Assembly (NCBI GenBank): GCA_964405665.1
Contig: CAYOOT010000003.1
Location: 19,039 to 83,038, forward strand
DNA length: 64,000 nt
Direction of reading: 5' to 3'
Source: CAYOOT01 sp964405665
GTDB taxonomy: Bacteria > Bdellovibrionota_C > UBA2361 > SZUA-149 > CAZDWZ01
The notes beneath the pieces were generated by a model, which made no database searches, had not been told where the DNA came from, and was given only the letters and a program-made list of their open reading frames with translations. This document shows, one piece after another, positions 35,085-44,704 of the stretch. Within the stretch, counting starts at the first letter, position 1. Every line of letters starts with the position of its first letter. The position numbers and the translations under genes are program-made.

Positions 35085-35798
35085 TCAAAGATCAATTTCA
35101 ATAATCGCCGCATCGCGCTGCCATTCTTCCGTGGTCCAAATAGGGTGAGGAACTTTTTTTACAGAAATATTTTTTTTATCCATAATTTTTGAAAAAAGTA
35201 AAAAATAGTTTCTTAGCCAGTAATCAGGCAAACCATCTTTACCCGCATATAAATTGCCTGTAACACTTTCTCCTTCAGTATTTTGCTCCAAAAGAATAAT
35301 TTTTTTCTTAGCAACTCTGATCAATTCTCTCAGATAAAATTCTATATTTTCCGCTGAAAGATAAAGTAAACAGGCCGAAGAAACAACAATATCAAAGCTT
35401 TTGTTAGGGAATATTTTCAAATCTGCTCCAGAGCATTGTTTTAATTCAACATTATTAAAATTCCGCACTCGTAAAAGATCTAAGCCTTGAGAAATTTTTT
35501 CTTGATCTAAATCTACCCCAACTAGCTTCCGATCTTTAACAATTTTACAAAGAATATGAAAATTTTGAGCCATTCCGCAACCAACTTCCAGGAAGGTTTC
35601 AAAAGGATAATTACTTAAAATTGCCTCAATTAAAGTGGCTCGTTCTGAGCCGGAAAGAGTTTTTGCTTGATTAAAGCCCAAAACTCTTTTTTGTTCATTA
35701 AGCTGCCTTTTCCAAAACAAATTCCAATAAACCTCTTGTAATCTTAAGCAAAGCGCTTTGGGCAAAATGTTTTTATAAGTCATTAGTAGTTTAATCAT
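35085..35798 (-). CDS. SAM-dependent methyltransferase (class I)
   Basis: The 237-residue protein has the class I Rossmann motif I FLEVGCGMAQNFHIL (E-x-G-x-G variant), motif II KLVGVDLDQEKI, a central LKIFPNKSFDIVVSSACLLYL and LIRVAKKKIILLEQN. No substrate-specific domain can be named. The N-terminal basic helix LPKALCLRLQEVYWNLFWKR may bind membrane or substrate. It could start at ATG 35783 instead. It is divergent from the TPR-type gene at 35931 with 132 bases between. Confidence 0.85.
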   Translation of the reverse strand: MIKLLMTYKNILPKALCLRLQEVYWNLFWKRQLNEQKRVLGFNQAKTLSGSERATLIEAILSNYPFETFLEVGCGMAQNFHILCKIVKDRKLVGVDLDQEKISQGLDLLRVRNFNNVELKQCSGADLKIFPNKSFDIVVSSACLLYLSAENIEFYLRELIRVAKKKIILLEQNTEGESVTGNLYAGKDGLPDYWLRNYFLLFSKIMDKKNISVKKVPHPIWTTEEWQRDAAIIEIDL

Positions 35799-35930
35799 TA
35801 TTCTATTGCATCTGCCAAAGCTATTTAATATTCTTTTTAATTATAATCATTTATTTGGTTTAGGACGATATTTGCATTATCATTATTTTTAAAACACTTT
35901 AACGATAAAGGACACAAAAAGGTTTACATA

Positions 35931-37547
35931 ATGATTAGTAATAAAGTCAAAGAAAAACTAAACACTTTCCTTTCCAGTCTCGAGCCACTATTGAGTCTCA
36001 GTCCTTTTTATACTTTAGATTACTCCTGGCCCAGCTTCGCTTTTTTTGACAGCTTAACACGACCACTTCGCGGCAAAAAGAATTTAGATCAATTCTCTAC
36101 TGATGTAATTTCAGCAACTGCCGCTTACTTGGCAATAATAGCCCATGATTGCTGGCAATTATATGAGTCTGAAGTAATTGTTGATCTACAAGAAGAAGGA
36201 GTGATTATTGGTGCCCGAAAAGGAAAGTTTATTCCTGAAAGTGAAGAAGTAGTTTTGTATATTGAAAGAGATTTAAAAAAGATTCTTGCTGAATTTCCTT
36301 ATCCTTTTCCTGTTTTTTCTGATTTCAAGAGAGAGATTGCACCATACATGAATATCTTAAGTCCTTTTGCGATTGGCGTTGTCACTGGTTTAAGTCCCTA
36401 TATCGAAGGACCATGGTCAAAATTAAAACCTGTGGAATTTAAAGATAACATTGAACTAACCGTAAAACATTTGGCAGAAGGTTGTGCCAATTATTATGCA
36501 AAAATTTTCCCCAATGAGCCCTTAGGACAGGTTGCCGAATTATATTTAAATTCACTAATTTTTCCGCCAATTTTATATTCCGAAGATGCTCCTGGAAGAA
36601 GAGCAGTTAGTGGAATTTTAGAATTTGCCAAAGAATATAAGGTCACTAAAGAAAATCTTCTGGCACTCTCACTTAATTTAAGCAGGTTTCCCGATGAAGT
36701 ATTATCCCTTGCCGGCATTGCCATCTCTTCGGCTTTAACGGAAAAAGAAAATCCACATCTTGTTGCCGCAGCAGATATTAAAGGCCTTTTCCTGGGAACT
36801 CTACGTATCGCTATGTATGATGTAGTTGAGCATTTCAAATTAGCAGAAGATTGGTTAAAACTTGAAGATTACAGCGATCAAAACAAAAAACAAATCGATA
36901 AAGAAATTAATTTAGGCTATTTCCCTTGGTTAAAATTAAGTAATGAAAAAGTATACACTGCCGCTAACGATGAAGAAGTTAAAAAATTAATTAAAGCGCT
37001 TGCTGTTTTTGATTTAAAAAAAGCTATTACTATTACTGATGATATTATTGCAATTGATCCCAGCGATATTGAAATTAGAGTTCAAAGAGCATATTGTGAT
37101 ATTATAAAAAGAGACATTCAGTCGGCCAGCAGTAATATTAAAAAACTGCTTAGCGAACCGGAAGCAGATTCGGTAGCTTCAGTTTTTAATTTATATGGAA
37201 TGATTCTGCTGATCACCCAAGAATTTGAAAAAGCAATAAATTTATTCAAACAAGCGCAAAATTTAGCTGCGGGAGATCCTCGTCTTTCCAATGAAATTTC
37301 CAATAATCTGGGTTGGACTCAGATGTGTAATATGCAACATCAAGAGGCTCTTGATACTTTAGAACTAGCACTGCAAAGAAATCCCAAAAGCTTAGTTACG
37401 ATGTTAAACAAAATGGCTTGTTTGATTGAGCTGAATAAGTTTAACGTTGCTGCGCGCTACATTAAGGAACTTGTGGACTTAGCTCCTTTTGAAAATAGGG
37501 CAATTTCAGCGGCGCTGGAAATTTTAATTTTTCGCCAGAGTACATAG
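35931..37547 (+). CDS. TPR-type protein A (paralogue flanks the TraG-like cluster)
   Basis: The 538-residue protein has a distinctive N-terminal domain (1-290: SFYTLDYSWPSFAFFD-like start, SATAAYLAIIAHDCWQLY, PFAIGVVTGLSPYIEGPW, HLAEGCANYYAKIFPNEPLG, AELYLNSLIFPPILYSED) and a C-terminal TPR region (about 345-530, with DPSDIEIRVQRAYCDI, VFNLYGMILLITQEFEKAI, SNNLGWTQMCNMQHQEALD). It has no signal peptide. Its N-terminal domain is shared with the protein at 54911-56482, so both belong to the same unnamed family. Upstream of the cluster by 415 bases. The role is unknown; a cytoplasmic scaffold is one possibility. Confidence 0.75.
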   Translation: MISNKVKEKLNTFLSSLEPLLSLSPFYTLDYSWPSFAFFDSLTRPLRGKKNLDQFSTDVISATAAYLAIIAHDCWQLYESEVIVDLQEEGVIIGARKGKFIPESEEVVLYIERDLKKILAEFPYPFPVFSDFKREIAPYMNILSPFAIGVVTGLSPYIEGPWSKLKPVEFKDNIELTVKHLAEGCANYYAKIFPNEPLGQVAELYLNSLIFPPILYSEDAPGRRAVSGILEFAKEYKVTKENLLALSLNLSRFPDEVLSLAGIAISSALTEKENPHLVAAADIKGLFLGTLRIAMYDVVEHFKLAEDWLKLEDYSDQNKKQIDKEINLGYFPWLKLSNEKVYTAANDEEVKKLIKALAVFDLKKAITITDDIIAIDPSDIEIRVQRAYCDIIKRDIQSASSNIKKLLSEPEADSVASVFNLYGMILLITQEFEKAINLFKQAQNLAAGDPRLSNEISNNLGWTQMCNMQHQEALDTLELALQRNPKSLVTMLNKMACLIELNKFNVAARYIKELVDLAPFENRAISAALEILIFRQST

Positions 37548-37962
37548 ATTTTCAGGGAGCTGGCCATTTAGCTTATTTCGATTTTCCGGGCACCCATAAA
37601 GGGTGTTGCTACAGATACCTAAAATATGCAAAATCCTAAAGTAGGGGCACCCTTTATGGGTGCCCGTTTAACCGGATAAACTCTTTCTCCAAAAAACATA
37701 AAGTTACTTAGCATCAGCTAAAACACTAATTTTTTTCGTAAATCATCCTTTTTTAAATAAAAAATCTAATATTTTTTATAGCTTAACCCTTCTAGCGCAC
37801 ATTTAAATGCTAAATTTTTCACCTAATTACCTGAAATTATAAGATATTTTTATGAAACACTAGCTCACAAAAGCTTCATAACAGTAGTAAGAGAGTTTTT
37901 TGTTAATGGAGCAATATTCTAAAAAGATCAGATAGGTTAACGGGGAGATTTTAGATCGAGAC
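37548..37962. other. 415-base gap upstream of the TraF-like gene
   Basis: No gene. It holds an inverted pair of GGGGCACC palindromes (37587-37666) and, after it, an A+T-rich stretch of about 290 bases where the cluster's promoter should lie; I cannot pick a convincing -35/-10 pair. The purine-rich GGGGAG at about 37941 is further from the ATG than usual. Confidence 0.5.
37587..37666. repeat. Paired GGGGCACC palindromes in inverted orientation
   Basis: Unit 1 (37587-37612, CGGGCACCC...GTTGCTAC) and unit 2 (37641-37666, GTAGGGGCACCC...GGGTGCCCG) are inverted copies, each a hairpin, separated by 28 bases. The arrangement (arms outward) is the opposite of that at 24771 and 34905, where GTAGGG forms the outer ends. 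Confidence 0.75.
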
Positions 37963-39222
37963 ATGAAAATAACAAATAAATTTAAATACTTTTGTCTGCT
38001 TAATTTGATTTTGGGAATTTATTTTCTGACGTCATCAATTTGTTTTGCTGAAGAAAAAAAGCAAGTAATCAAGAAACCCAAAACAGGATTAGAATTTTTT
38101 GAAAAAGGTTTATTCAATTATAAAAATTCCAACCTAAATTCCAAAGTGGCATTCTTCGAAGGTGATTTTAAAAATAAAGAAGTAATCGATGTTACTAACG
38201 AGGACAAAAAAGATTCGGCACTAGATACTTCTTCTAAAGATGAAAAGCCTGTTGTTAATTCTGAAGATCCTGAAATAAACAAAAATATCGTTGAAAATGT
38301 TAAAGAAAACTTAAGCAGCAAATATGCAGTTGTTTATGATAGCGATAGTCCCGATAAAAAAGTCATCTCTCCCGATGAAGATCCTAAAATTGCAATCAAT
38401 AAAGATGCTTCCGGACCAGCAATTGGAATGGTTGCTGCTTGGCAAGATGGAGATCGGGAAACTGCTACAAAATATGCCTCGCAATGGGTTCGATACCAAC
38501 AAAACTTTTTCTTTCTTGTAAGAGACATTACACAATTAGTGGGAGAAGCTTTAATCAAACAAGGCGAAATCGATCAAGATCAATGGGTGGGAGTTAATCA
38601 ATACATCGATTATGAATTTGCCAAAACAAGAAACGAAACCGGAGCTTTATTTAAGCCTAAACATGAACAGGCAATGAAAAGAATTAAAGCGGATTCCAAA
38701 GGTGAAGCGGAAATTTACTTTTTCTTTACTCTCAATTGTTCTTGGTGTCGAAAAATGGCACCAGATGTTGAAAGACTCTGGAGAGCTGTACAATCTGATA
38801 ACAAAGTTAAAATGGTTGCCCTAACAATGGGTGCTACACCAAAATCTTGGATTACTGAATATCGAAAATATACCGGCTTAACAATTCCAATTTTAGAAGG
38901 CGAAAATGTTGCCAAAAAAATGGGAGTAAAATTTGTTCCGGCTGTGGTGATTGTTGCACCAACAGATAACAAGGCTTACTTAAAAACAGGCGAACAAGAT
39001 TTCAACAGACTTTACGAATTTACAAGAAGGGTGCAAGGACTACCTAACACTTTAAGCCCGGAAATAGAGCAAATAATTAACACACCAATTGGCGAAAAAG
39101 AACAGCTCGAATTAATCCAAGCAAAAAAAGAGATTCCTAATAAGAAGGTAGATAATGTTGTATCTACAGTAAGTGGCTTAAATAACAATAACGAAAGTCA
39201 ATTGAGATTAAATAAGTTTTAA
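37963..39222 (+). CDS. TraF-like periplasmic thioredoxin-fold protein
   Basis: The 419-residue protein has a signal peptide (about 1-29, ending SSICFA), a lysine- and aspartate-rich linker (about 35-140), a helical segment GMVAAWQDGDRETATKYASQWVRYQ and the thioredoxin fold starting AEIYFFFTLNCSWCRKMAPDVERL. The CSWC active site is Cys259/Cys262, and VKFVPAVVIVAPT has the cis-Pro. This matches TraF of F-type conjugation systems, a periplasmic thiol oxidoreductase. It is the first gene of the cluster; the next gene starts 19 bases after. Unlike F TraF, which has a degenerate motif in many plasmids, it keeps both cysteines. Confidence 0.8.
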   Translation: MKITNKFKYFCLLNLILGIYFLTSSICFAEEKKQVIKKPKTGLEFFEKGLFNYKNSNLNSKVAFFEGDFKNKEVIDVTNEDKKDSALDTSSKDEKPVVNSEDPEINKNIVENVKENLSSKYAVVYDSDSPDKKVISPDEDPKIAINKDASGPAIGMVAAWQDGDRETATKYASQWVRYQQNFFFLVRDITQLVGEALIKQGEIDQDQWVGVNQYIDYEFAKTRNETGALFKPKHEQAMKRIKADSKGEAEIYFFFTLNCSWCRKMAPDVERLWRAVQSDNKVKMVALTMGATPKSWITEYRKYTGLTIPILEGENVAKKMGVKFVPAVVIVAPTDNKAYLKTGEQDFNRLYEFTRRVQGLPNTLSPEIEQIINTPIGEKEQLELIQAKKEIPNKKVDNVVSTVSGLNNNNESQLRLNKF

Positions 39223-39241
39223 GTTTGGTTATGAGGTAAAT

Positions 39242-41635
39242 ATGAAAGACTCAACTAATAGATTTAATTTTTTAATAAGTATATTTTTAATAACAAGTTT
39301 TTTTGTTATTAATACAGCCCTTGCCGATTATGTCTTGGTCGGAACTAATATCGTAGATTCGCAAAATAATGTGGTTGGTACTTTGAGTTCAGTTGTTAAC
39401 CCCAATACGGGTACAACAGAAAGTGTTGCTGTCGATAGAAATGGTAATCCTTTAGCTAATCAAAAGATAATTTCATCCGAAACCGGGGCAATTTATAATG
39501 TAACTTCCGATGGAAAATTAATTCAAGAAGGAGAGGATGAGAATAAAGACGAAAATGGCAATCCAATTCTTCCGTTCCAATTAGGAGCTGGAGGTACTGG
39601 GGGAAGCGCAAGTAGTGGAACTGGGACTGGAACCGGGAGCAGTGGAACCGGAACTGGGACTAGTGGAAGTGGAACGGGTAGTTCGGCAGCTAATAGTTCA
39701 GGTGCAACTCCACCTGAACCTAATTTGGCATCTGATGTAACTTCAGTTAGTGAAACTGTTTCTCCTGGCTCACCAATATTCGATATTGCGGGTGAAATGG
39801 AAGTTACTGGAAGTAATGCTAGTTCTGCTACATCTAGATCGAGCGCTAGAACCTTAGGCGATAAAGTAAAAAGAGTGGGTGATACATCAACAAGAGAAAA
39901 TAGCATGTTGGATTCTTTTGATGGTTGGTCAACACTCTATCGTGGCACAAGAAACACTTCTCTTATGGTAGATCCTTACAAATTAAGCGAGCAATATCCT
40001 GAATTGTTTTACTCTGAAAGAGAAGATTCAAATAGGCCATCATTAGGCAAGGAATATACCTTACCAAAAAATAATACTGACAATATGGATTCAGGAAATG
40101 CTGATGCAACAGATATCGGTGTTGATGATGAAATTCTCAAAACATCAATGTCTATTTATCAACCAATAAGAAGAATGCAAAAAGATTTTTTAGAAGACCA
40201 AGCAGCCAGAAATGCTTATTTAGATAACGCTCTTACTGTAAGAGGAATTGCCATTATGACAATGGGCTTTTTAGATAAAACCGTTGGAGCAGGTTTAACA
40301 TCAATTCAGCAACAAGCTGACCAGGAAACAGTTCAAAACTTATTGAAGCAAATATCTTGGACAACATCTAAAATGGCCAATCCCGATCGAGCGCAAATCT
40401 ATCGTGATACTGACGAAAAATTAGAAGCTTGTTTGGAAGTAGCTTTTCAATCTCAAGCTCCAACAGCTAGCATTCAAGGACTTTCTAGAAAAATCGTATC
40501 ATTTGATTGTGATGAAAAAAAATGTGGCACAGCGCCAGTTGCCACTAAACCTTATCGAACAACAACTTCCGGAGAAACAGCTTATAAGCAACAAGGAAAT
40601 GGCACTTATGCCTATTGTGTATGCTGTGCAGAAACAAAAGATGAATTAAATAAAATTAACGAAAATAATCCCGATACTGGTGTCCGATATAGCCTGGCAT
40701 CGAGACTTTTTTACGGAACAAAAAAACCTACTGCTAGCACCCTGAAAATGACAAGAATGCTAAATTGGTTTAGAAAAACTTATGGCGATGTTATTGTGCA
40801 AAATAAAACTGCAGGTGGCCCTGATAAAATATTTACTTACGCTTATGTACCTCCTGAATATAGCGTCAGAAGACTTGCTGCCGCATTTAATGATGGCTGT
40901 AAAGAACCTAACTCTGCTGCAGAAGTTGTCTTTAATGACACTCCGGGCACAAACTGCCCAATGATACTTCGTGATTTCAAAATTAAATATGGAATTTGTC
41001 CCGCATTGGTAAATGTTCTTCATAATTGGAGGGCTATTAATAACCGAGCAACCCGAACTACTGAACATGTCAGAATGCTACTGGAAGCCTCTATGGGATT
41101 GATGTTAACTGCCAATGATGTTGAAAATCTTTTAGGCTTTAATGGCGGTGAACCGGATGGCTTGCCAGCGGGAAAAGAACCAACTGATGGCATGAGACGT
41201 TGGATTAGAAATTTTTGTAATGCATCATCATTTACCGCAGTAACAAGATTTCATACAAAGCAATCTCAAATTATTAACGATCATTTGATTTTAAATCAAC
41301 AACTGACTTCTATAGAAAAGGGGAAGATTTTGGAATTAATGTCAAGGGTTAGCCAGCATATTGCTCTAGCAGAGAAAGATTCTTCATCTAGTTATCCTGT
41401 TGAAGCTTTATTAGAAGGATTGCTAGTAAAAACTGGACGAGAAAATATTGGTAAACAAGCAGCAATCTCCGGAGCATCCGGCGCAATGAAAGCAAGAGTT
41501 GGTGAAATTGGCAGTATTCTTACTTGGGGAGTGGGGGTTGGAGATTACTTTGCTGGTGCAAGCGGTGGTAGCGGTACAGTAGTCGGACGAGAAGCAGATC
41601 CAATTACAAGAACGCTTGATGAAATTAAACCATAG
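39242..41635 (+). CDS. Exported cysteine-rich protein of the TraG-like cluster
   Basis: The 797-residue protein starts with a signal peptide (NFLISIFLITSFFVINTALA) and has a low-complexity G/S/T linker at about residues 118-155. The rest is helical, with ten or more cysteines concentrated in FDCDEKKCG, YAYCVCCAETKDE, NDGCKEP, GTNCPMIL, KYGICPALV and RNFCNASS. Position between a TraF-like oxidoreductase and TraG-like proteins is where F-type systems have TraH, another periplasmic disulfide-bearing protein, but I see no sequence match that would justify that name. Start ATG 39242 follows GAGGT. The next gene starts 9 bases after. Confidence 0.7.
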   Translation: MKDSTNRFNFLISIFLITSFFVINTALADYVLVGTNIVDSQNNVVGTLSSVVNPNTGTTESVAVDRNGNPLANQKIISSETGAIYNVTSDGKLIQEGEDENKDENGNPILPFQLGAGGTGGSASSGTGTGTGSSGTGTGTSGSGTGSSAANSSGATPPEPNLASDVTSVSETVSPGSPIFDIAGEMEVTGSNASSATSRSSARTLGDKVKRVGDTSTRENSMLDSFDGWSTLYRGTRNTSLMVDPYKLSEQYPELFYSEREDSNRPSLGKEYTLPKNNTDNMDSGNADATDIGVDDEILKTSMSIYQPIRRMQKDFLEDQAARNAYLDNALTVRGIAIMTMGFLDKTVGAGLTSIQQQADQETVQNLLKQISWTTSKMANPDRAQIYRDTDEKLEACLEVAFQSQAPTASIQGLSRKIVSFDCDEKKCGTAPVATKPYRTTTSGETAYKQQGNGTYAYCVCCAETKDELNKINENNPDTGVRYSLASRLFYGTKKPTASTLKMTRMLNWFRKTYGDVIVQNKTAGGPDKIFTYAYVPPEYSVRRLAAAFNDGCKEPNSAAEVVFNDTPGTNCPMILRDFKIKYGICPALVNVLHNWRAINNRATRTTEHVRMLLEASMGLMLTANDVENLLGFNGGEPDGLPAGKEPTDGMRRWIRNFCNASSFTAVTRFHTKQSQIINDHLILNQQLTSIEKGKILELMSRVSQHIALAEKDSSSSYPVEALLEGLLVKTGRENIGKQAAISGASGAMKARVGEIGSILTWGVGVGDYFAGASGGSGTVVGREADPITRTLDEIKP

Positions 41636-41644
41636 TAATTTATT

Positions 41645-44600
41645 ATGCCCGATTCAACCACATTATCAGCTGCGACATTTGTCTGTGCGGTGCTGGAACA
41701 GGCCGGGTACATGGCGCAAGCGCAAATGCTGCAGGATTTCAAAGCTTTTTTTAGAGAAGCAGGGGCATTTATTTACTTGGTCTCTATTGCTTCAGGCATA
41801 ATTTCATTTGTAATCTTCGGAAGTTTTAGGGCAGCAAGATATTTGATACTCGGTCCTGCTTTTTTTTGGTTTTTAATTGGGCCGACCTCAGAATTTGACG
41901 GAGTGCTCTGGAAACTTGGTGACGCACCAGCAAGAGCAATTGATCCGAGGCAGCGTGGAGACGCAGTTTCCAAGGCAAGTGTTAATAAAGTACTTAATGA
42001 AATTGGTTATGGCAGTAGTACCACAGGAACTCCTCCTGCTGGAGGCGGTGGAACATCCACAGTTGAAAATATCAAAGTGGCCTATTTTTTTTCTTTCTTT
42101 GTCCGAGTGGTCAATAGTTTAGTTAGGGAACTTTCTCAAGAAATAATTGGGGATGAATCCAAGCATTTGAATTATATCAGTAAAGGGAGAGCGCTTGATT
42201 ATCTAATTAATCATAATCCTACTGACCCCTATTTAATTGAAACATTTGAAAATAACTTAATGGTTAAATGTAGCGGTTACTTTGGAGCGGCGATGGCTCT
42301 TTCCGCTTACGATATTTCTTCAGAATCGTTTATTATCGCCAGTTCAACTGCTGAAGCCGCTCAATTAAAAAGACAAAAATATTTAGAACTTTTCCGGGCT
42401 TATCAAGGACCGGGAGCAGGACAAGAAAAAATAACTTTAAATAATAAACTGACCAGAACTTTAAAAATGCTTTATTATTTAAAAAAAGATGCTGCAGACG
42501 GAGGTGTTACCCAAGCAGAGATTGATACGATCAATGCTTCTTTTGAAGGAGATCCTGACAAATCAAGCAAAGTTAACCAAGCCTTAGATGCAAAAATGCC
42601 CGGAAAGACAATTAGTTGTCAAGAAGCCTGGCAATTAATCGCTAAATTTCTGGCAGAAGATTATGCGCCTGCTAGAACAAAATATATAATTAACATTGCC
42701 AGTGGTGCGGGAAGAGATGCAGGTGAAGCTTGTCTTGATTTAGAAGAGAAACTTACCGGAGGCAGATCTAGTGATAAAGCCGGTTGTGAAACAAGATTAA
42801 ATAGAATTGTTTCATTATTTATCCTGAAAAATGGAGTGACCAGGGGGCTTCCCTTTGCCAGAGCCGCTCAATACGCAGCTAATCAAGAAGTTGAATTCGG
42901 TAAATACAAACAACCGGTTTACATGCAGGTTGCAAGTACTGCCGGGCTGGCTCTAGCCAATACTGTTCCTGGAGGAGGAGCACTTGTCGGCTTTCAGCAA
43001 TCTTTAAGTCCTTATGGAAAAGGAATTTATAATGCTGCTTCCAACGCCTTTGGAATAGCGGATAATGATAATCAAATGAGTAAATTTATTGCTTCCTCAA
43101 TCAGCCAAGATGTTGATAAAAAAAAATGGACTTTGTCAGCCAGATTAGTAAACGTCGGGGGTACTACTGATGCAGCATTTGTTGAACTTCCCCAATACCA
43201 AATAAGAAACTTAAGACAAACACTGTTTTCTTGGGCACTAAATGTTCCTTACTGGCAGGGTGTTTTACTTTATTTAATTTCCATTGTTTATCCCTTTGCC
43301 GCTTTATTGGTTTTAATGCCCTCCAAGGCTGCATCTTTTTTGACAGTGCCGATGGCTTGGCTGTGGGTGAAAAGTTGGGATCTAGGATTTGCCTGTGCCA
43401 TGGTTTTTGAAAAAGTACTTTGGAATATTTTTCCGGCAACAAAAATTAATGAAAAATTTATTAATACTAACTTAGAAAGTAATTTACTTTACGAAGCACT
43501 GTCTGAAGTACAAAAATACGATCATACCTGGAATCTGCATATGTATTACATGATGCTTTCTTTAGTAACTCTTTCAGTTCCAACAATCATGGGTTACCTG
43601 ACTTTGAAATCTAAAAGAGCGATTCTTGCCAGTTTTACAGACAAACTAATGAGTGATTCCAAACAATCAGGTGAAATGCTGGCTTCCGGTTACAAACTTA
43701 ATCTTGCTTCGGAAAGATTAAAAGTAATGAGAGACGCCAAAGGTGCCGCAGCAATGATGACCGGCAAAAGAGAAGAAGGCGGAGTAATGGGAGGTGGTGG
43801 ATTGGTGGCCAAAGCCTTTGGCGGAAACAGAAGTCAACAAGTCGGCTTTTTTAATAAAATGCAGCTTTTAAAAGATCTAACTGGAATAACTGGAATCAGC
43901 CCGGATAATGCGATTAATCTTGCTGCAGGTCAGGTTGATTCTCTTCGAATAGGTTTAGGACAACAAGTAAACTACGATAGACAACAAAATATGATCGATC
44001 ACCCACAACTAGGACGTTGGGGTTTAATTCAAACCTTAAATGATGCTTATGCCACCCAATTTGACCAATCTGGCGGTTTCGAAATAACAGATACGGAAAT
44101 GAATCAGGCTGATGTTTTTATTTCAACCTTTCAGAATAAAGTTGATCGAACATTCGATTATGGAGTAGGAATAGCCAGTAATCTTATTCAAAAAGGCACA
44201 AATCTCCCCGGTTCAGCTGGGACTAAAGCAATTTTAAAAACTTTTGCTAGTTTTGAAGCATTGAAAATTGCGGCCGCCAGTAAAAAGGCTAGTGCCAAAG
44301 GCGAAAAAACTGAAATTGATATTGCTCTGGATCACATTAGAAAACAGCCTGGTTTTGAAAACTTAACCCAAGATGAACTGCTCCGCGAAATGTCTCTCGC
44401 CTTTGATGCTCCAATTGACTTAAATAAAATTAATGAAAGCATTACTGGCATTTTCGATTACAGGAAAACAGTCGACCCAGAAAGAAGAAAAGAGTTGGAA
44501 GCGATGTATAATACTCCATCAATTGGAAGTCCGGCCGCAAGAAAAATTGATGAAAATATAAACTATAATATTTTAGAAGCTTTATTGCCCTTAGATAAAC

Positions 44601-44704
44601 CTTGGGATGAGACAATTAGTTCTTCCATTATTCGAGAAAGCATTAGCATTAAAAAACCAGTTAAAGGTAGCACCAATATTTTTAAAGAATTTGAGGATAA
44701 ATGA
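41645..44704 (+). CDS. TraG-N-like polytopic membrane protein 1
   Basis: The 1019-residue protein is the first of five paralogues. N-terminal motif FVCAVLEQAGYMAQAQML is followed by membrane helices (IYLVSIASGIISFVIFG, ARYLILGPAFFWFLIGP), a periplasmic domain of about 430 residues with cysteines (VKCSGYFG, ISCQEAWQ, ACLDLEE, GCETRL), and a second membrane block at about 530-600 (VPYWQGVLLYLISIVYPFAAL, PSKAASF, WLWVKSWDLGFA), then another helix near SLVTLSVPTIMGYL and a long cytoplasmic or exported tail to 1019. The layout and W-rich motif recall the TraG N-terminal domain of F-type conjugation. ATG 41645 has no clear Shine-Dalgarno. It overlaps the next gene by 4 bases (ATGA). Confidence 0.6.
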   Translation: MPDSTTLSAATFVCAVLEQAGYMAQAQMLQDFKAFFREAGAFIYLVSIASGIISFVIFGSFRAARYLILGPAFFWFLIGPTSEFDGVLWKLGDAPARAIDPRQRGDAVSKASVNKVLNEIGYGSSTTGTPPAGGGGTSTVENIKVAYFFSFFVRVVNSLVRELSQEIIGDESKHLNYISKGRALDYLINHNPTDPYLIETFENNLMVKCSGYFGAAMALSAYDISSESFIIASSTAEAAQLKRQKYLELFRAYQGPGAGQEKITLNNKLTRTLKMLYYLKKDAADGGVTQAEIDTINASFEGDPDKSSKVNQALDAKMPGKTISCQEAWQLIAKFLAEDYAPARTKYIINIASGAGRDAGEACLDLEEKLTGGRSSDKAGCETRLNRIVSLFILKNGVTRGLPFARAAQYAANQEVEFGKYKQPVYMQVASTAGLALANTVPGGGALVGFQQSLSPYGKGIYNAASNAFGIADNDNQMSKFIASSISQDVDKKKWTLSARLVNVGGTTDAAFVELPQYQIRNLRQTLFSWALNVPYWQGVLLYLISIVYPFAALLVLMPSKAASFLTVPMAWLWVKSWDLGFACAMVFEKVLWNIFPATKINEKFINTNLESNLLYEALSEVQKYDHTWNLHMYYMMLSLVTLSVPTIMGYLTLKSKRAILASFTDKLMSDSKQSGEMLASGYKLNLASERLKVMRDAKGAAAMMTGKREEGGVMGGGGLVAKAFGGNRSQQVGFFNKMQLLKDLTGITGISPDNAINLAAGQVDSLRIGLGQQVNYDRQQNMIDHPQLGRWGLIQTLNDAYATQFDQSGGFEITDTEMNQADVFISTFQNKVDRTFDYGVGIASNLIQKGTNLPGSAGTKAILKTFASFEALKIAAASKKASAKGEKTEIDIALDHIRKQPGFENLTQDELLREMSLAFDAPIDLNKINESITGIFDYRKTVDPERRKELEAMYNTPSIGSPAARKIDENINYNILEALLPLDKPWDETISSSIIRESISIKKPVKGSTNIFKEFEDK

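Noticed and set aside
24771..37666. Repeats as a CRISPR array
   Set aside because: Copies are kilobases apart, palindromic as a whole, with no regular spacers and no cas genes in the window.
39523..39906. Minus-strand frame of 127 codons with valine/proline/leucine repeats
   Set aside because: It is the complement of the Gly/Ser/Thr-rich linker of the plus-strand exported protein; its low-complexity composition explains the open frame.
39242..41635. Naming the second cluster gene traH
   Set aside because: Only position and cysteine content suggest it. The length (797) and sequence motifs do not match TraH as I know it, so no symbol is given.
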